A stretch of 64,000 nt of DNA from Halalkalibacter oceani (lineage in GTDB: Bacteria; Bacillota; Bacilli; Bacillales; Bacillaceae_D): contig NZ_JAMBOL010000015.1 in assembly GCF_023715605.1 (NCBI RefSeq), forward strand, positions 1 through 64,000, given 5' to 3'. Shown one piece after another: positions 43,264 through 53,852 of this stretch. Positions within the stretch are counted from its first letter, which is position 1; every line of letters starts with the position of its first letter. The position numbers and the translations under genes are program-made. Below the pieces are notes generated by a model, which had not been told where the DNA came from, made no database searches, and was given only the letters and a program-made list of their open reading frames with translations.

Positions 43264-43510
43264 GCTAATTGCAATCGAAGCAAGGATGACAGCAAAATCC
43301 ATGGCAAATTATAACTTCACGTCTGCTTTAATGATGAAAAACCCCAATGTGAAACATGTTCATTTTGAAATGGCAATTCAACAAGCGACGTTGGAACGGG
43401 AGTACGGCGAATTTATGAAACAGATGGGCTGGGAGCAGCCTCCGATGGCTACAAAACAAGCTCAATTGCAGACAATACAACAGTTTCAACACCTTATCAA
43501 ACACGATTAG
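43241..43510 (+). CDS. CotF-like spore coat protein, second half
   Basis: 89 residues with MMKNPNVKHVHFEMA and YGEFMKQMGW, typical of CotF-family coat proteins. No clear ribosome site, so probably translated by coupling with the previous gene, which it overlaps. The pair could also be one ancestral gene split by a shift. Confidence 0.65.
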   Translation: METHSEDKLIAIEARMTAKSMANYNFTSALMMKNPNVKHVHFEMAIQQATLEREYGEFMKQMGWEQPPMATKQAQLQTIQQFQHLIKHD

Positions 43511-43660
43511 CTACCTCAACGTTCACTAATCTATTTAAAGTGAACATAATAGAGTTGTATTGAATCGATACTACTGTCTTTTCTGATAGTCTCTATTTTT
43601 AATCACAGTATTAAGCATTCATTATTCCGGTTGATAATGATCTTCAATTGTTTTATTTTA

Positions 43661-43706
43661 TTTCCTACGAACATCCTGTAATAAGCACGGATGTTCGATA
43701 GGAAAT
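43661..43706. terminator. Long imperfect hairpin
   Basis: CGAACATCC (43668..43676) pairs with GGATGTTCG (43689..43697), extended by TTTCCTA/TAGGAAA. It lies between the coat-like gene and the converging copD gene and may terminate both. Confidence 0.5.
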
Positions 43707-43736
43707 GATAGTGAAATTTTTCATGGTTAACCACTT

Positions 43737-44831
43737 TTATTGAATGCTTGTCATCAAGCCCACATAGGCCGATAAAACAAAAAACAGACTCATGAGGAAG
43801 GCAAAAATTGCTGGTGCCTTTTTCATGAAAGCATAGAGAAGTAACAGTAAAAAAAAGATTGATAATACGAATAAAACCAAACTTGTGCTTGTAAGACTGA
43901 ATTGGATCTGGTTATACATCTCTATTTGACCGCCATAAAAATATTGAAATAAATCAGAAACGCCATTTGTCCGAAGCGTTGATGGAATATCGTGTGGGGG
44001 CGCTTGTTGCCCAAGAACAGCCGTTGCTGAAAAAATGAAGAGCAGCAGGGAACTTTCAGCTTTTGTCCACGGCTTTGGATTAAATGTTTCATCTTTTCTT
44101 AGTTTTCGATCGATCCATACGCCATTGATACAGGCAAATATAAGCAAAGGAATAATCAATAAATGTTTAAAGAGAAGGGCCTGACCATAATCTAGCATCC
44201 ATGCATTTGCGTAATCTCTAATATCAACAACAAAATCCATAAGGATAAGTCCACTCAAGAGTGTAAAGGCAAAACAAATTAATGCTAGTGGTGAGAACCA
44301 ACTTAAGAAAGCACGCCAATTCTTCGTACTTGTCGAAAACCAACTGATGATAAAGAGTACCCCGATCCAAATGCTCACAGCTGTTAAATGGACTGTATGT
44401 GAAACAAAGCCTGTCCATTCCGTGAGAGAAGCCGCATGACTAGACCAGCCAATAGCCAAAATCAGGCTAAAAAGGAAAACAAGAGCCAGAATGGCATAGC
44501 TCACTTTTTGTTGAACTGGAAACACAGAAAGATAAAAATAATAAAAGATTGATAGAATTAAAATAAATGACCAAGCTTTTCCGACTTCAAAATTGGTGAG
44601 AACATTGTTTATTGTTAATGATAGTCCTACACCTTCGTTAAGAAAAAGCACGACTCGTAAAGCGGGAATTGCAGAGAAGATAACAACCCCAAGTAATGCA
44701 AGCTGCAACCACCTTTTTCGCACAAAAACAGTAGGCTTTTTATGATTTGGAACGAGGGCGAAGATAAATGTTCCCATCAATAGTGAAAAGCATAAATATA
44801 AAGCAACTTCACTGATATAATAGAAGAGCAT
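43737..44831 (-). CDS. copD: CopD-family copper membrane protein
   Basis: 364 residues with eight or nine membrane segments. The middle part (SSHAASLTEWTGFVSHTVHL, SIWIGVLF) carries the His residues of the CopD domain thought to move copper across the membrane. Follows copC by one base, as in YcnJ-like CopC-CopD proteins, here split into two genes. Confidence 0.88.
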   Translation of the reverse strand: MLFYYISEVALYLCFSLLMGTFIFALVPNHKKPTVFVRKRWLQLALLGVVIFSAIPALRVVLFLNEGVGLSLTINNVLTNFEVGKAWSFILILSIFYYFYLSVFPVQQKVSYAILALVFLFSLILAIGWSSHAASLTEWTGFVSHTVHLTAVSIWIGVLFIISWFSTSTKNWRAFLSWFSPLALICFAFTLLSGLILMDFVVDIRDYANAWMLDYGQALLFKHLLIIPLLIFACINGVWIDRKLRKDETFNPKPWTKAESSLLLFIFSATAVLGQQAPPHDIPSTLRTNGVSDLFQYFYGGQIEMYNQIQFSLTSTSLVLFVLSIFFLLLLLYAFMKKAPAIFAFLMSLFFVLSAYVGLMTSIQ

Positions 44832-44832
44832 A

Positions 44833-45396
44833 TTATCTTTTTCCTTTTCTTAATAATAGTAATAGTGAACCAATCGCAATAACTCCAAGTGCTACAATCA
44901 TCAATGTTACAGGAAAAGTGGATTGTGATTCCTGAATGGGTTCTTCCAGGCTATTCTCTTCTTCCACAGAAGACTCTTCAGAAGAATCTTCTATAGGTGG
45001 TGACACTTCTTGTTCTGGTTCCATTATTTCTGAAGATTCTTCATTTCCGTCAATCGTAAATGAATAAGTCCCCTCAATTGGATGACCATCGGCACCAATG
45101 ATGTTCCAGTTCACCATATAAACCCCATTTTGAAGTTCACTTGGAATCATCCCAATCAAAATGTTATCATCAATCGCGATATCTTCAATGACAACTTCCT
45201 CATTATTACTTGTAAACAGTTGAAATTTACTTCCTTGCTCAATACGCGTATTAAATTCCAAGAAAATATCGGATGGAGAATGGGTGAGGACATCTCCATC
45301 AGATGGTGAAGATTGGTCTAGACTCGTATGGGCAAGTGCCGAATTTGTATAGAAAACCATCATTAAAATAAAGAAAAAAAGAATTTTTTTCATCAA
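44833..45396 (-). CDS. copC: CopC-like exported copper-binding protein
   Basis: 187 residues: signal peptide ending ALA, mature N-terminus HTSLDQSSPSDG with the first copper-ligand His, GADGHPIEGTYSF with another, then a long Glu/Ser-rich linker and a C-terminal membrane anchor (about 160-182). AAAGGGG precedes the start. Binds Cu(II) outside and works with CopD. Confidence 0.9.
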   Translation of the reverse strand: MMKKILFFFILMMVFYTNSALAHTSLDQSSPSDGDVLTHSPSDIFLEFNTRIEQGSKFQLFTSNNEEVVIEDIAIDDNILIGMIPSELQNGVYMVNWNIIGADGHPIEGTYSFTIDGNEESSEIMEPEQEVSPPIEDSSEESSVEEENSLEEPIQESQSTFPVTLMIVALGVIAIGSLLLLLRKGKR

Positions 45397-45433
45397 TAAA
45401 ACCCCTTTCTTAATCTAACTGAATATGATTACC

Positions 45434-46087
45434 TTAAAATGATTTATCAGGTGAAACTTGCTCAGTCGCCTCCTCAGTCTGTCTTTTGTCCAATTTAACA
45501 GCTTCAGAAAATGCATATGCAATCATAATACAGTAGATAATCATTTGAATGACCTTCATTGCCACTCCGCCAGCCTGTTGGTCGTTAAGTATGGCAATAT
45601 CGTACACGCGAGGCAACGATTCGTATGTGCGATATAATACGTTGCTTGAAAAAATAATTAATGCCGCTAAAGGCGTCATGAAAGCACCCATACCAACGAT
45701 ATAGATAATTTTCATTAAAGGTTTTAAGGTACTATTATTTTTTGCAGGCGATACAAGTGGCCACCACATGACATAGGAAAGAGGGAGTAGAATTATCATG
45801 GCAAGTGTTTGGTTTAACGAGCTGACCATGATTGTATCAAAGATCATCGGTAAGTAATACAACGAAAATAAAATATTAAATAACGATAACGCAACTACTG
45901 GCTTCGTAAAAAATGTAAGAAAAAAGGAAAGAATGCGCTGATTATAGACAGGTTTCAATAATGAATCTGTCAGGCCTAGAAGAATAAGTGGGGGCACCAT
46001 AAAATAGGTCACCGTTTGTTGAAGCATGTGAACAAAAAAGAGAGAATTCCCCAATTCCGATACAAAAGTTGAATCACTAGTATTGCA
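45434..46087 (-). pseudogene. ctaG: ctaG (caa3 oxidase assembly) with lost 5' end
   Basis: About 215 residues of a CtaG-type membrane protein with HMLQQTVTYFMVPPLILLG and five further membrane segments. Relatives are about 80 residues longer; here the reading frame meets a stop at 46088..46090 next to the IS4-type sequence, and no proper start remains (a TTG at 46054 is the first possible). The insertion seems to have removed the N-terminus. CtaG is linked to copper delivery to cytochrome oxidase. Confidence 0.75.
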
Positions 46088-47060
46088 TTAATTTATTTTC
46101 ACTATAATAAATACTCAAAATGTTCAATTATCTTATTTTGTGCAAAGAAAAAGTCCTTTATAATGGATAAGTCAGGTGGTAACCCGTCCAAATCCACTAA
46201 TAAAGGACCAACTCATGGACAAGATTACACGAAAAACTTCATTTGGACAATGGTTTTCACCAATAAATCTTCAATTATTTGAGGAACAAGTGAAAACATT
46301 GAAATTAGATTTCTATACGAAAAAACTTACGACGGAATCATTTTTAAAATTATTACTCTACGCACAGCTCGAAGAAGTAGAAAGTCTTCATGCACTGAGT
46401 GATTGTCTTTTCGATGACCAGCTTCAAAAAGGGGTCAACCTTGATTCGATCAGTATCTCTCAGCTCTCACGCCGTTTGAATGGCATGAATCCAGATCTAT
46501 TTCAAAGGCTTTTCCTGGATTTAGTCGCAAAAATTCATGCCAAAACACACTACACCAAACTCATTATGCCGTTAAAAATCATTGATTCAAGCACATTGCC
46601 ACTCAATTTGACCAATCATAAATGGGCAGAGTTCCGCAAAACAAAAGCGGGTGTAAAGCTGCATTTGCGCCTTGTGTTTATGGAAAAAGGGATTTCCTAT
46701 CCTGAAAAGGCTGTGCTCACAATGGCAAAGGAACATGATCGTGGCCAACTAGAAATCATGGTAGACGACAAGGAATGCATGTATGTGTTTGATCGTGGCT
46801 ATTTAGACTATGAACGTTTTGATCGCATGACTGATGATGGTTACTTTTTTCTATCTAGGCTCCGTAAAAACGCAGTCATACGAGAAGTTTACGATTTTAA
46901 ACTAGCTGAGAATTCGACTGTTCTGTCCGATCAAATGGTGTTGATTGGTACAACTCAAAGCCGCACGGAGAACTACTTTCGTCTTCTACGAGTGCTTGAT
47001 TCAAGCCATTCCTTAATAAAGAATCAGTCGTCGTCACCAATGTCTAATTGTAAATAATAT
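46088..47060 (+). mobile_element. Truncated IS4-family insertion sequence
   Basis: Begins at or near the break in ctaG and contains the transposase at 46215. The right end is lost: homology to the transposase stops near 47050 and no terminal repeat was found. Confidence 0.6.
46215..47057 (+). pseudogene. IS4-family transposase, truncated
   Basis: The first 268 or so residues match IS4Bsu1-like transposases (MDKITRKTSFGQWFSP start, IIDSSTLPL with the first catalytic Asp, YVFDRGYLDYERF with the second). After LLRVLD the frame shifts; another frame continues ESVVVTN, and the third catalytic region with the Glu motif is missing. Not functional. ATG 46215 matches the usual start of relatives. Confidence 0.85.
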
Positions 47061-47141
47061 TCCAAATGGATGGAACCACCTTTAACTGGGTATTTACCTT
47101 TTTGGCTCTAAGCAGAACGAATACAGAAACTGAATATTCAG

Positions 47142-47324
47142 TCAAATTTTATGCAACGCTAGTGAAGTTGAATGAGCAATTAAAAATAGAATAGCCCCTG
47201 AAATAAAAGAGGCTTTCTTCCATTTTTTTGTTTCTTCAATGCTTTTCGTTCTTGTTAAATAGAGATAATAAATGATGATCGAGATCGTAATGAAAGATAG
47301 AGCGAAACCCCATACAGATGACAT
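47142..47324 (-). CDS. Small membrane protein
   Basis: 60 residues with two hydrophobic segments. AAGGAGA precedes ATG 47324 by ten bases. Function unknown. Its 3' end lies close to the IS4 scar. Confidence 0.5.
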   Translation of the reverse strand: MSSVWGFALSFITISIIIYYLYLTRTKSIEETKKWKKASFISGAILFLIAHSTSLALHKI

Positions 47325-47388
47325 ACTCTTAAATCTCCTTCCTAGTTGCCGCAAATTCTATCATTTAGAACAGTTCATTTAATGCCAT

Positions 47389-47808
47389 TTACTTTTTTAC
47401 GCTCACAAATATCAGCAAGATAGTAATGAGAACGAATGCTGTTAACGCAAGAAAAGGAATGGTGATGAAGCCAAACCAGTTAATATACTGCATACTGCAA
47501 GGCACACCTTCTGCACATGGAGTAATTGGCGCAAAGGAAGGAACCTTTTGAACAAAATAGTGATAAAGAGAAATGCTTCCCCCAATGATGGAAAGGGGGA
47601 GGACATATCTTTTTATCTTTAGATCACCGTGATAAACAGCAATCCCTAATACAACACTTATTGGATACATGGCTATACGTTGATACCAGCAAAGTTCGCA
47701 TGGGACAAATTGACGAATCTCACTAAAATACAAACTTCCTAGTGTTGCAACTAACGAAATGAGCCAGGCTAAATATAAAAATACCTTCTGAGTCGATCGT
47801 TTTGCCAT
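47389..47808 (-). CDS. bdbC: BdbC thiol-disulfide oxidoreductase
   Basis: 139 residues, four membrane segments, DsbB family. CELC and a second Cys pair (PCAEGVPC) form the quinone-linked redox relay. It reoxidises BdbD. ATG 47808 follows the bdbD stop by one base, with GGAG inside the end of bdbD. Confidence 0.9.
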   Translation of the reverse strand: MAKRSTQKVFLYLAWLISLVATLGSLYFSEIRQFVPCELCWYQRIAMYPISVVLGIAVYHGDLKIKRYVLPLSIIGGSISLYHYFVQKVPSFAPITPCAEGVPCSMQYINWFGFITIPFLALTAFVLITILLIFVSVKK

Positions 47809-47809
47809 C

Positions 47810-48496
47810 CTACTGTGTCTCCAGCGCTTCTTCAATTAACTCTTTCATTCGTTCGTAATCAAATGGATCTTCAATCATGGTCCCATTAATCACAATACTT
47901 GGAGTTAATGAAACGTTAAATGCTTGAACTTGTTCTTGATCAGCAATCACATCGTCTATATAGGTTTGATTCATTAGATCACTTGCCAATTGCTCAAGAT
48001 TAATATCGGCATCAACCTCATTAGCAATGTCAATTAACTTTTCAGGAGTTATCCAGGCATCATCGTGATTTTGATTTGGAGGTTGCTGACGAAAGATTTC
48101 TTTATGAAACACCCAAAAGTCGTCAGGGCTCTGATTCCAAACGGACTCACTTGCCAATGCTGCTAAACCAGACTCTTCCCCATGAAACGGCGTATTAATA
48201 TAAGAATAGTTGACTTCACCTGTCTCAATATAATCCTCTGTTAATTGAGGAAAAATCGATTCATCCCATGCTTTACACGCTGGACACTTGTAATCACCAA
48301 ATTCAACGATTGATACAGGAGCATTTGCGTCCCCTAAAGTTGGTTGTCCTTCAGTAACGGGGTGGGAGTCAAACTGAATATCTTGGCTCGTCTCATTTTT
48401 TGGGTTCAATATGAAAATAGCAAAAGCACCTAACACAATAACAGCTAAAGTGACCCATACAAGTTTTTTCGATGATCGGTTCGTATTTGTAGACAT
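47810..48496 (-). CDS. bdbD: BdbD/DsbA-like thiol-disulfide oxidoreductase
   Basis: 228 residues: N-terminal membrane anchor (about 12-30), thioredoxin fold with active site CPAC in YKCPACKAW and cis-Pro in SLTPSIV. It introduces disulfides into exported proteins. Operon with bdbC. Confidence 0.92.
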   Translation of the reverse strand: MSTNTNRSSKKLVWVTLAVIVLGAFAIFILNPKNETSQDIQFDSHPVTEGQPTLGDANAPVSIVEFGDYKCPACKAWDESIFPQLTEDYIETGEVNYSYINTPFHGEESGLAALASESVWNQSPDDFWVFHKEIFRQQPPNQNHDDAWITPEKLIDIANEVDADINLEQLASDLMNQTYIDDVIADQEQVQAFNVSLTPSIVINGTMIEDPFDYERMKELIEEALETQ

Positions 48497-48598
48497 CCTT
48501 TACACCTCATTTTCTGATATTCGACTCATGATTGACAGTTTGGATTTGGTTGCCTAACTAGGTTACCCATTCATTCTCTACACACACATTTGATCGTG

Positions 48599-49711
48599 TT
48601 AAAAGATATTAAAAAACTGTAAAATCTGCTGAATCCAGTTATTATCTGACTTACTTAAATCTTTTACAGATGATTGAGCGACTTCTTTTTGTTCATCTAT
48701 CTTCACTACTTGGTTAAGATCCTCCTTAAGAAGAATCGATCCATCCTGTTGCTTGATTACCAACAAGCCATTTCGAATTTCTTTTGTTACTTCGGTATTC
48801 TTTGGAACCAAATAAGATAGGTTGTCATTTAGTTTGTATTCCGTACCTGCCTCATCTTCAAACAAAGTGTCATTTGATAACGTTTCAACTGAATATGTAT
48901 CAAATCCATAATCAAGTAATGCTCCTGTATCTTGATATGCTTGTTGAGAGGAGGGGGCTTTTAAGGTGACAGCAATCAAGTCGATGTTATTCCGTGTCGC
49001 TGAAGTGACCAATGTAAAGCCTGATTGAGGAGTAAAACCATTTTTGATTCCTGTAACCCCTTCATAGTCCCACAGCATACGGTGATGGTTATAAAGTGTT
49101 GTTTGCCAACCCTCGCCGTTCCACTCTAATTCCTTTGTCCCTACAATGTCCTTGAACAGGTTATTTTTCATTGCATATTGCGATATTTGTGCCATGTCAT
49201 ACGCGGTCGTATAATGATTTTCATCGAATAGTCCGTGAGGGTTTGTAAAATTAGAGTCGTTAACACCGATTTCAGTTTTGACATAGTCATTCATCCAAGT
49301 TGCAAAATCACGTTCACTATTAGAAAAATATTCGGCAATGGCTGTTCCAGCATCATTCCCAGAATTAATCAAAAGACCTTGAACTAACTGTTTTAACTTC
49401 ACCTTTTCATTTTCTAATAAATAGACACTTGTACCATGGACTTCTGTTGCCTCCTGACTCACTGTAACAACATCATCTAAATTCCCTTGCTCGATCGCCA
49501 TAATACCGGTAACTATTTTTGTAATACTAGCAGGATACATCCTTATCTTTGAATTTTTTTCATAAAGAATTTGACCAGAGCTTGCATCTATGAGAATCGC
49601 TGCCTCACTAGATAGTATTGGCTCATCTCCAGAGTGAGACAGTACTGTAGTATAGGGTGAAAAAATAAGTAGAACTGCGAACAAAAAGGTAAGTTTAACT
49701 TTTTTATTCAA
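48599..49711 (-). CDS. DacF-like D-alanyl-D-alanine carboxypeptidase
   Basis: About 370 residues: signal peptide (to about 26), SxxK catalytic motif in PASITKI, SGN in NSGNDAG, and KNG (usually KTG) in TGIKNGFTP. It trims peptidoglycan stem peptides. TTG 49711 is the start: AAAGGAGATA precedes it, and the -10 element at 49782..49787 lies upstream, so the longer frame to 49837 cannot be translated from that promoter. Confidence 0.87.
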   Translation of the reverse strand: MNKKVKLTFLFAVLLIFSPYTTVLSHSGDEPILSSEAAILIDASSGQILYEKNSKIRMYPASITKIVTGIMAIEQGNLDDVVTVSQEATEVHGTSVYLLENEKVKLKQLVQGLLINSGNDAGTAIAEYFSNSERDFATWMNDYVKTEIGVNDSNFTNPHGLFDENHYTTAYDMAQISQYAMKNNLFKDIVGTKELEWNGEGWQTTLYNHHRMLWDYEGVTGIKNGFTPQSGFTLVTSATRNNIDLIAVTLKAPSSQQAYQDTGALLDYGFDTYSVETLSNDTLFEDEAGTEYKLNDNLSYLVPKNTEVTKEIRNGLLVIKQQDGSILLKEDLNQVVKIDEQKEVAQSSVKDLSKSDNNWIQQILQFFNIF

Positions 49712-49781
49712 TATCCTATCTCCTTTCCAATGTTGATGTATGAATGAAGTAATATGGAGAACCTGATTAAGAATCAATAAT

Positions 49782-49815
49782 AGTATAGTGATCGATTGTG
49801 GAGAAACGATGAAGT
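49782..49815 (-). promoter_or_regulatory. Direct-repeat promoter, DacF-like gene
   Basis: On the minus strand: half-sites CAACTTCATCG and TTTCTCCACAA, then TATACT at exactly 19 bases from the start of the second. Twenty-five bases here align with the resA promoter with few changes. Confidence 0.78.
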
Positions 49816-49855
49816 TGAAGAAATTTATAAAAATCAATAAAAATAGAAGGTATTA

Positions 49856-49932
49856 TTTAAATAATCATTTGAATGTGTGAGTAACAAATGATACAATCAA
49901 ATCATATACTAATAATCAAACGAATATTTTAA
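49856..49932 (+). promoter_or_regulatory. Second cad promoter with CadC boxes
   Basis: -35 TTGAAT (49869..49874), 17-base spacer, -10 TACAAT (49892..49897). A slightly imperfect CadC box overlaps the -35 (49856..49873) and another (TCAAACGAATATTTTA, 49916..49931) lies after the -10, the same plan as the first cad promoter. Confidence 0.7.
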
Positions 49933-49952
49933 TGAAAGGTGGTCCTTTTTTG

Positions 49953-50336
49953 ATGAATAGAACAATGAAACAAATTCAAGATACATGTGAGGTTTTTTGC
50001 TTTGACGAAGAAAAAGTTAACCGTGTCTCTAAACGTGTTGACGAAGAAAATTTATTAGCTGTTGCTGATATCTTTAAGGCATTATCAGATGGAACAAGGC
50101 TAAAAATTGCCTATGCTCTTTCATTAGAAGACGAATTATGTGTCTGTGACGTCGCTAATATTATTCGTTCCACCACAGCAACAGCCTCCCACCATCTACG
50201 ACTTCTGCGTAATCAAGGGATTGCGAAAAGCCGTAAAGAGGGTAAACTTGTCTTTTATTCAATTGACGACGATCATATTACGGAGTTAGTTCACACAGCG
50301 ATTATTCATAGTAAGGAGGTCGGAGCTCATGAATGA
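49953..50336 (+). CDS. cadC: CadC metal-sensing repressor, second copy
   Basis: 127 residues with the same metal-site cysteines (DTCEVFC and ELCVCD) as the copy at 733. ATG 49953 follows AAAGGTGG by ten bases. The start of cadA overlaps its end by eight bases. Confidence 0.9.
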   Translation: MNRTMKQIQDTCEVFCFDEEKVNRVSKRVDEENLLAVADIFKALSDGTRLKIAYALSLEDELCVCDVANIIRSTTATASHHLRLLRNQGIAKSRKEGKLVFYSIDDDHITELVHTAIIHSKEVGAHE

Positions 50337-52479
50337 CGGAAAAGAGTCTGTACATGAAAAGAGTGTATACCGTGTAAAGGGATTCACATGCGCAAATTGT
50401 GCAGGAACATTCGAAAAAAATGTTAAGAACTTGTCTGGTGTAGTGGATGCACAAGTAAACTTTGGCGCTTCGAAGATTACTGTTTATGGAGAAACGTCGA
50501 TTCAAGATTTGGAAAAGGCAGGAGCCTTTGAAAGCTTGAAGGTCACATCAGATAAAGAAAATTATGACAAAGATGATGATCAAAAAGAACCGTTTATAAA
50601 AAAATATTTCAATGTGATCCTATCAACGCTTTTATTAGCCGTTGGGATTACCTCGCAAGTCATGAATGGAGAAGGGAACACAGTTTCAATTCTCGCCCTT
50701 GCTGCTTCGATGATTGTGGGTGGCTACTCACTCTTTAAAGTAGGCTTCATGAATTTACTTCGGCTGCAATTTGACATGAAAACATTGATGACGGTTGCGG
50801 TCATTGGGGCAGCGATCATCGGGGAATGGACAGAAGGTGCGATTGTTGTCATATTATTTGCCATTAGTGAGGCATTGGAACGCTTTTCAATGGATAAAGC
50901 AAGACAATCGATCCGATCCTTAATGGATATTGCTCCAAAAGAAGCATGGATTCGACGAGACGGACAGGAAATGATGATTCGAGTCGATGACATTCGAGTT
51001 GGAGATATTATGATTGTTAAGCCTGGACAAAAAATAGCGATGGATGGAATGGTCATCAAAGGTTATTCTTCTGTGAACCAAGCAGCGATTACTGGAGAAT
51101 CCGTTCCTGTCGAAAAAGGGTTAGAGGATGAGGTGTTCGCTGGAACATTGAATGAAGAAGGCATACTGGAAGTCGAAGTCACCAAGCATGTCGATGATAC
51201 GACGATTGCCAAAATCATTCATCTCGTCGAGGAAGCGCAAGGAGAACGTGCTCCTTCACAAGCCTTTGTCGATAAATTTGCCAAATATTACACTCCAGCA
51301 ATCATGGTTTTGGCGGCTTTGGTTGCGGTCGTTCCGCCATTGTTATTTCAGGCTAGCTGGGAGATGTGGATTTATCAAGGTCTGGCGGTTCTCGTTGTCG
51401 GCTGTCCATGTGCTTTAGTAATCTCAACTCCGGTTGCGATTGTCACTGCAATTGGAAATGCAGCCAAACATGGCGTCCTTGTTAAAGGTGGTGTCTATTT
51501 AGAAGAAACAGGTGCTTTGAAGGCGATTGCCTTTGATAAAACAGGAACATTAACCAAAGGGGAACCAGTTGTAACGGATTATAAAGTATATGACAAGCAA
51601 ATAGAAGAACGAGACTTGTTTGCCATTATTACAGCGCTAGAGGACCTCTCCCAACACCCACTTGCGTCAGCGGTATTAAAGAAGGCAGAACAAGAACAAA
51701 TCACGTATAAAGAAGTCTCGGTTGATGACTTTACTTCAATTACAGGAAAAGGAATCCAAGGGAATGTCAATGGGACGACATATTATGTTGGCAGTCCGGC
51801 ATTATTTACAGACACCATGCATCTTGATTTATCGCCTCAAATGAAGGAAGAAATTACTACGCTACAAGAGCAAGGAAAAACAGTAATGGGAATTGGAACA
51901 GAGAACAAGGTCATTGCTATTTTAGCAGTCGCAGATCAGGTTCGTGAATCAAGTAAAAGCGTCATTCAAAAACTTCATGAGTTAGGAATTAAAAAGACAA
52001 TTATGCTGACTGGTGATAATCAAAGTACAGCAGCGGCAATTGGAAGCCATGTTGGAGTAACCGATGTTCGTTCTGAGTTGCTGCCTCAAGATAAACTCGA
52101 TGTTATCAAGCAATTACGAGCGGAATATGGTCATGTCGCGATGGTCGGAGATGGGGTGAATGATGCGCCAGCTCTTGCTGCTTCAACTGTTGGAATTGCA
52201 ATGGGCGGGGCAGGAACGGATACGGCACTAGAGACGGCTGATGTAGCCTTAATGGGGGATGATTTACGAAAGCTACCATTCACAATGAGGCTAAGCAGAA
52301 AAGCACTAGCCATAATTAAACAAAATATTAGCTTCTCTCTTGGGATTAAAGCATTAGCATTGTTGCTTGTTGTACCAGGCTGGTTAACGCTTTGGATTGC
52401 GATCCTTGCTGACTTAGGAGCAACACTTCTTGTTACTTTAAATGGGATGCGATTACGTCGAGTAAAAGAGCAAGAATAG
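50329..52479 (+). CDS. cadA: CadA Cd/Zn-exporting ATPase, second copy
   Basis: 716 residues with one N-terminal metal domain ([12 protein letters not shown]), CPC site, Asp403 in [13 protein letters not shown] and GDGVNDAP. It is close to the first copy over the membrane and catalytic parts. ATG 50329 follows AGGAGG. Confidence 0.93.
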   Translation: MNDGKESVHEKSVYRVKGFTCANCAGTFEKNVKNLSGVVDAQVNFGASKITVYGETSIQDLEKAGAFESLKVTSDKENYDKDDDQKEPFIKKYFNVILSTLLLAVGITSQVMNGEGNTVSILALAASMIVGGYSLFKVGFMNLLRLQFDMKTLMTVAVIGAAIIGEWTEGAIVVILFAISEALERFSMDKARQSIRSLMDIAPKEAWIRRDGQEMMIRVDDIRVGDIMIVKPGQKIAMDGMVIKGYSSVNQAAITGESVPVEKGLEDEVFAGTLNEEGILEVEVTKHVDDTTIAKIIHLVEEAQGERAPSQAFVDKFAKYYTPAIMVLAALVAVVPPLLFQASWEMWIYQGLAVLVVGCPCALVISTPVAIVTAIGNAAKHGVLVKGGVYLEETGALKAIAFDKTGTLTKGEPVVTDYKVYDKQIEERDLFAIITALEDLSQHPLASAVLKKAEQEQITYKEVSVDDFTSITGKGIQGNVNGTTYYVGSPALFTDTMHLDLSPQMKEEITTLQEQGKTVMGIGTENKVIAILAVADQVRESSKSVIQKLHELGIKKTIMLTGDNQSTAAAIGSHVGVTDVRSELLPQDKLDVIKQLRAEYGHVAMVGDGVNDAPALAASTVGIAMGGAGTDTALETADVALMGDDLRKLPFTMRLSRKALAIIKQNISFSLGIKALALLLVVPGWLTLWIAILADLGATLLVTLNGMRLRRVKEQE

Positions 52480-52487
52480 AGTGATAG

Positions 52488-52522
52488 GAGTTAGGGGATA
52501 TAACCTCTAACTCATTATTTTT
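52488..52522 (+). terminator. Terminator after second cadA
   Basis: GAGTTAGGGG (52488..52497) pairs with CCTCTAACTC (52504..52513), then ATTATTTTT. Confidence 0.8.
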
Positions 52523-52633
52523 GAGATGGGATATAAATATGAGAGATGGTATCAGTTATTTTCACCGGTTCGGAAACTGATAAAGCAAAATAATAAATTA
52601 TGGTTTAGAGCATTTCAAATTCAAGTAACTTTG

Positions 52634-53539
52634 TTATACATCTGGATGTTCTATTTTTCTCATGTCTTCTTTTTCGATTTGAATTGTACTATGATCAATG
52701 TGCAGTTTATCTCTGATCAACTGATTTGCCTCCAACAAAATTTCATGGTGGCAATTCGAATAGGAAGGTTTAATAATGAGGTGACACGTGAGACTGTTAA
52801 TTCCTGAAGTGATTGTCCAAACATGCAAATCATGCACGTTGATTACGCCTTCAATATTTAATAACGACTCTTCAATATCTTTAATATTAATATGAACAGG
52901 TGTGCCCTCTAATAGCACATGAACGGTATCCTTCAACAAACGAACTGCGGAAAATGAGATCATTAACGCTATGACAATACTAAGAATAGGATCTGCAATA
53001 TACCAGTTGAAAAAGTAAATGATGATAGCGGCGGTGATTGCTGCTACTGACCCCAATGTGTCACCGAGTACGTGTAGATAGGCGCCTCGCATATTAAGGT
53101 TCTCTTTAACGTCCCCCCTCATGAGAACGTACATTGCTGCTAGGTTAGCTATGAGTCCGATTATTGCAAAAACCATCATTTCTCCGCCCATCACTTCTTG
53201 TGGGTTCATTAGCCGTGCAATAGCTTCACGGATAATAAATACGGCAATGACTAATAGGGCGATACTATTAAATAATGATGAAAGTATTTCATAACGATGA
53301 TTTCCAAATGTACGTTTATTTGTTGCTGCTTTTGCTGCAAGTATGATTGCAATTAAACTTATTAACAAATTAGAGAAATCATTAAGCATATGGACTGCAT
53401 CAGCTAGGAGAGCAAGGCTACCGGTCCAAAGTCCGCCAATGAACTGAACAAACATCCAACTTCCAATTATGACCATCGCTAGTATTAAGTTTTTCTTATT
53501 GGCTTGACCTGTGGCTTGATAATTGTGATGGTGAGACAT
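52634..53539 (-). CDS. czcD: CzcD-type cation diffusion facilitator
   Basis: 301 residues, six membrane segments with the paired zinc-site motifs LADAVHMLND and HVLGD (HxxxD), a His-rich N-terminus (MSHHHNY) and a C-terminal cytosolic domain with HDLHVW. It exchanges Zn, Cd or Co for protons. GGAAGTGG precedes ATG 53539. Confidence 0.93.
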   Translation of the reverse strand: MSHHHNYQATGQANKKNLILAMVIIGSWMFVQFIGGLWTGSLALLADAVHMLNDFSNLLISLIAIILAAKAATNKRTFGNHRYEILSSLFNSIALLVIAVFIIREAIARLMNPQEVMGGEMMVFAIIGLIANLAAMYVLMRGDVKENLNMRGAYLHVLGDTLGSVAAITAAIIIYFFNWYIADPILSIVIALMISFSAVRLLKDTVHVLLEGTPVHINIKDIEESLLNIEGVINVHDLHVWTITSGINSLTCHLIIKPSYSNCHHEILLEANQLIRDKLHIDHSTIQIEKEDMRKIEHPDV

Positions 53540-53785
53540 TATTCCACTTCCTTTGCATGGAGACTGTTTTTATCAATTTAATTAAGTTTTACAAGTTTGT
53601 GTTGGTTGACAGGAAGGCCAGGAGAACAGCTGAGTTAAAACCCTTCTTAAATTTTGAAAGTGCAAAAACATCTCTCCGTACAAATATTTAACAGAACCCC
53701 AAAATTAAAAAAGGAAATTTTAATGAAATTTTTTCAAATATTACTTTTTCCATTTTTAGCATTTATAATCCGTGATGGCTAAAAA
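53540..53785. other. Intergenic stretch
   Basis: It must hold the minus-strand czcD promoter, but no clear hexamers or CadC box are seen. No gene. Confidence 0.4.
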
Positions 53786-53813
53786 AGCGCAATCCTTATT
53801 AATGGATTGCGCT
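53786..53813 (-). terminator. Terminator of the amidase gene
   Basis: A perfect 10-base stem (AGCGCAATCC with GGATTGCGCT). Read on the minus strand it is followed by a T run. Confidence 0.85.
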
Positions 53814-53852
53814 GTCTTTTACTTTGAAAAGTTGAAAATTTCTTATCTATTA

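Noticed and set aside
49712-49837. Upstream extension of the DacF-like gene
   Set aside because: The promoter -10 element lies inside it, and the signal peptide starts at TTG 49711 behind AAAGGAGATA.
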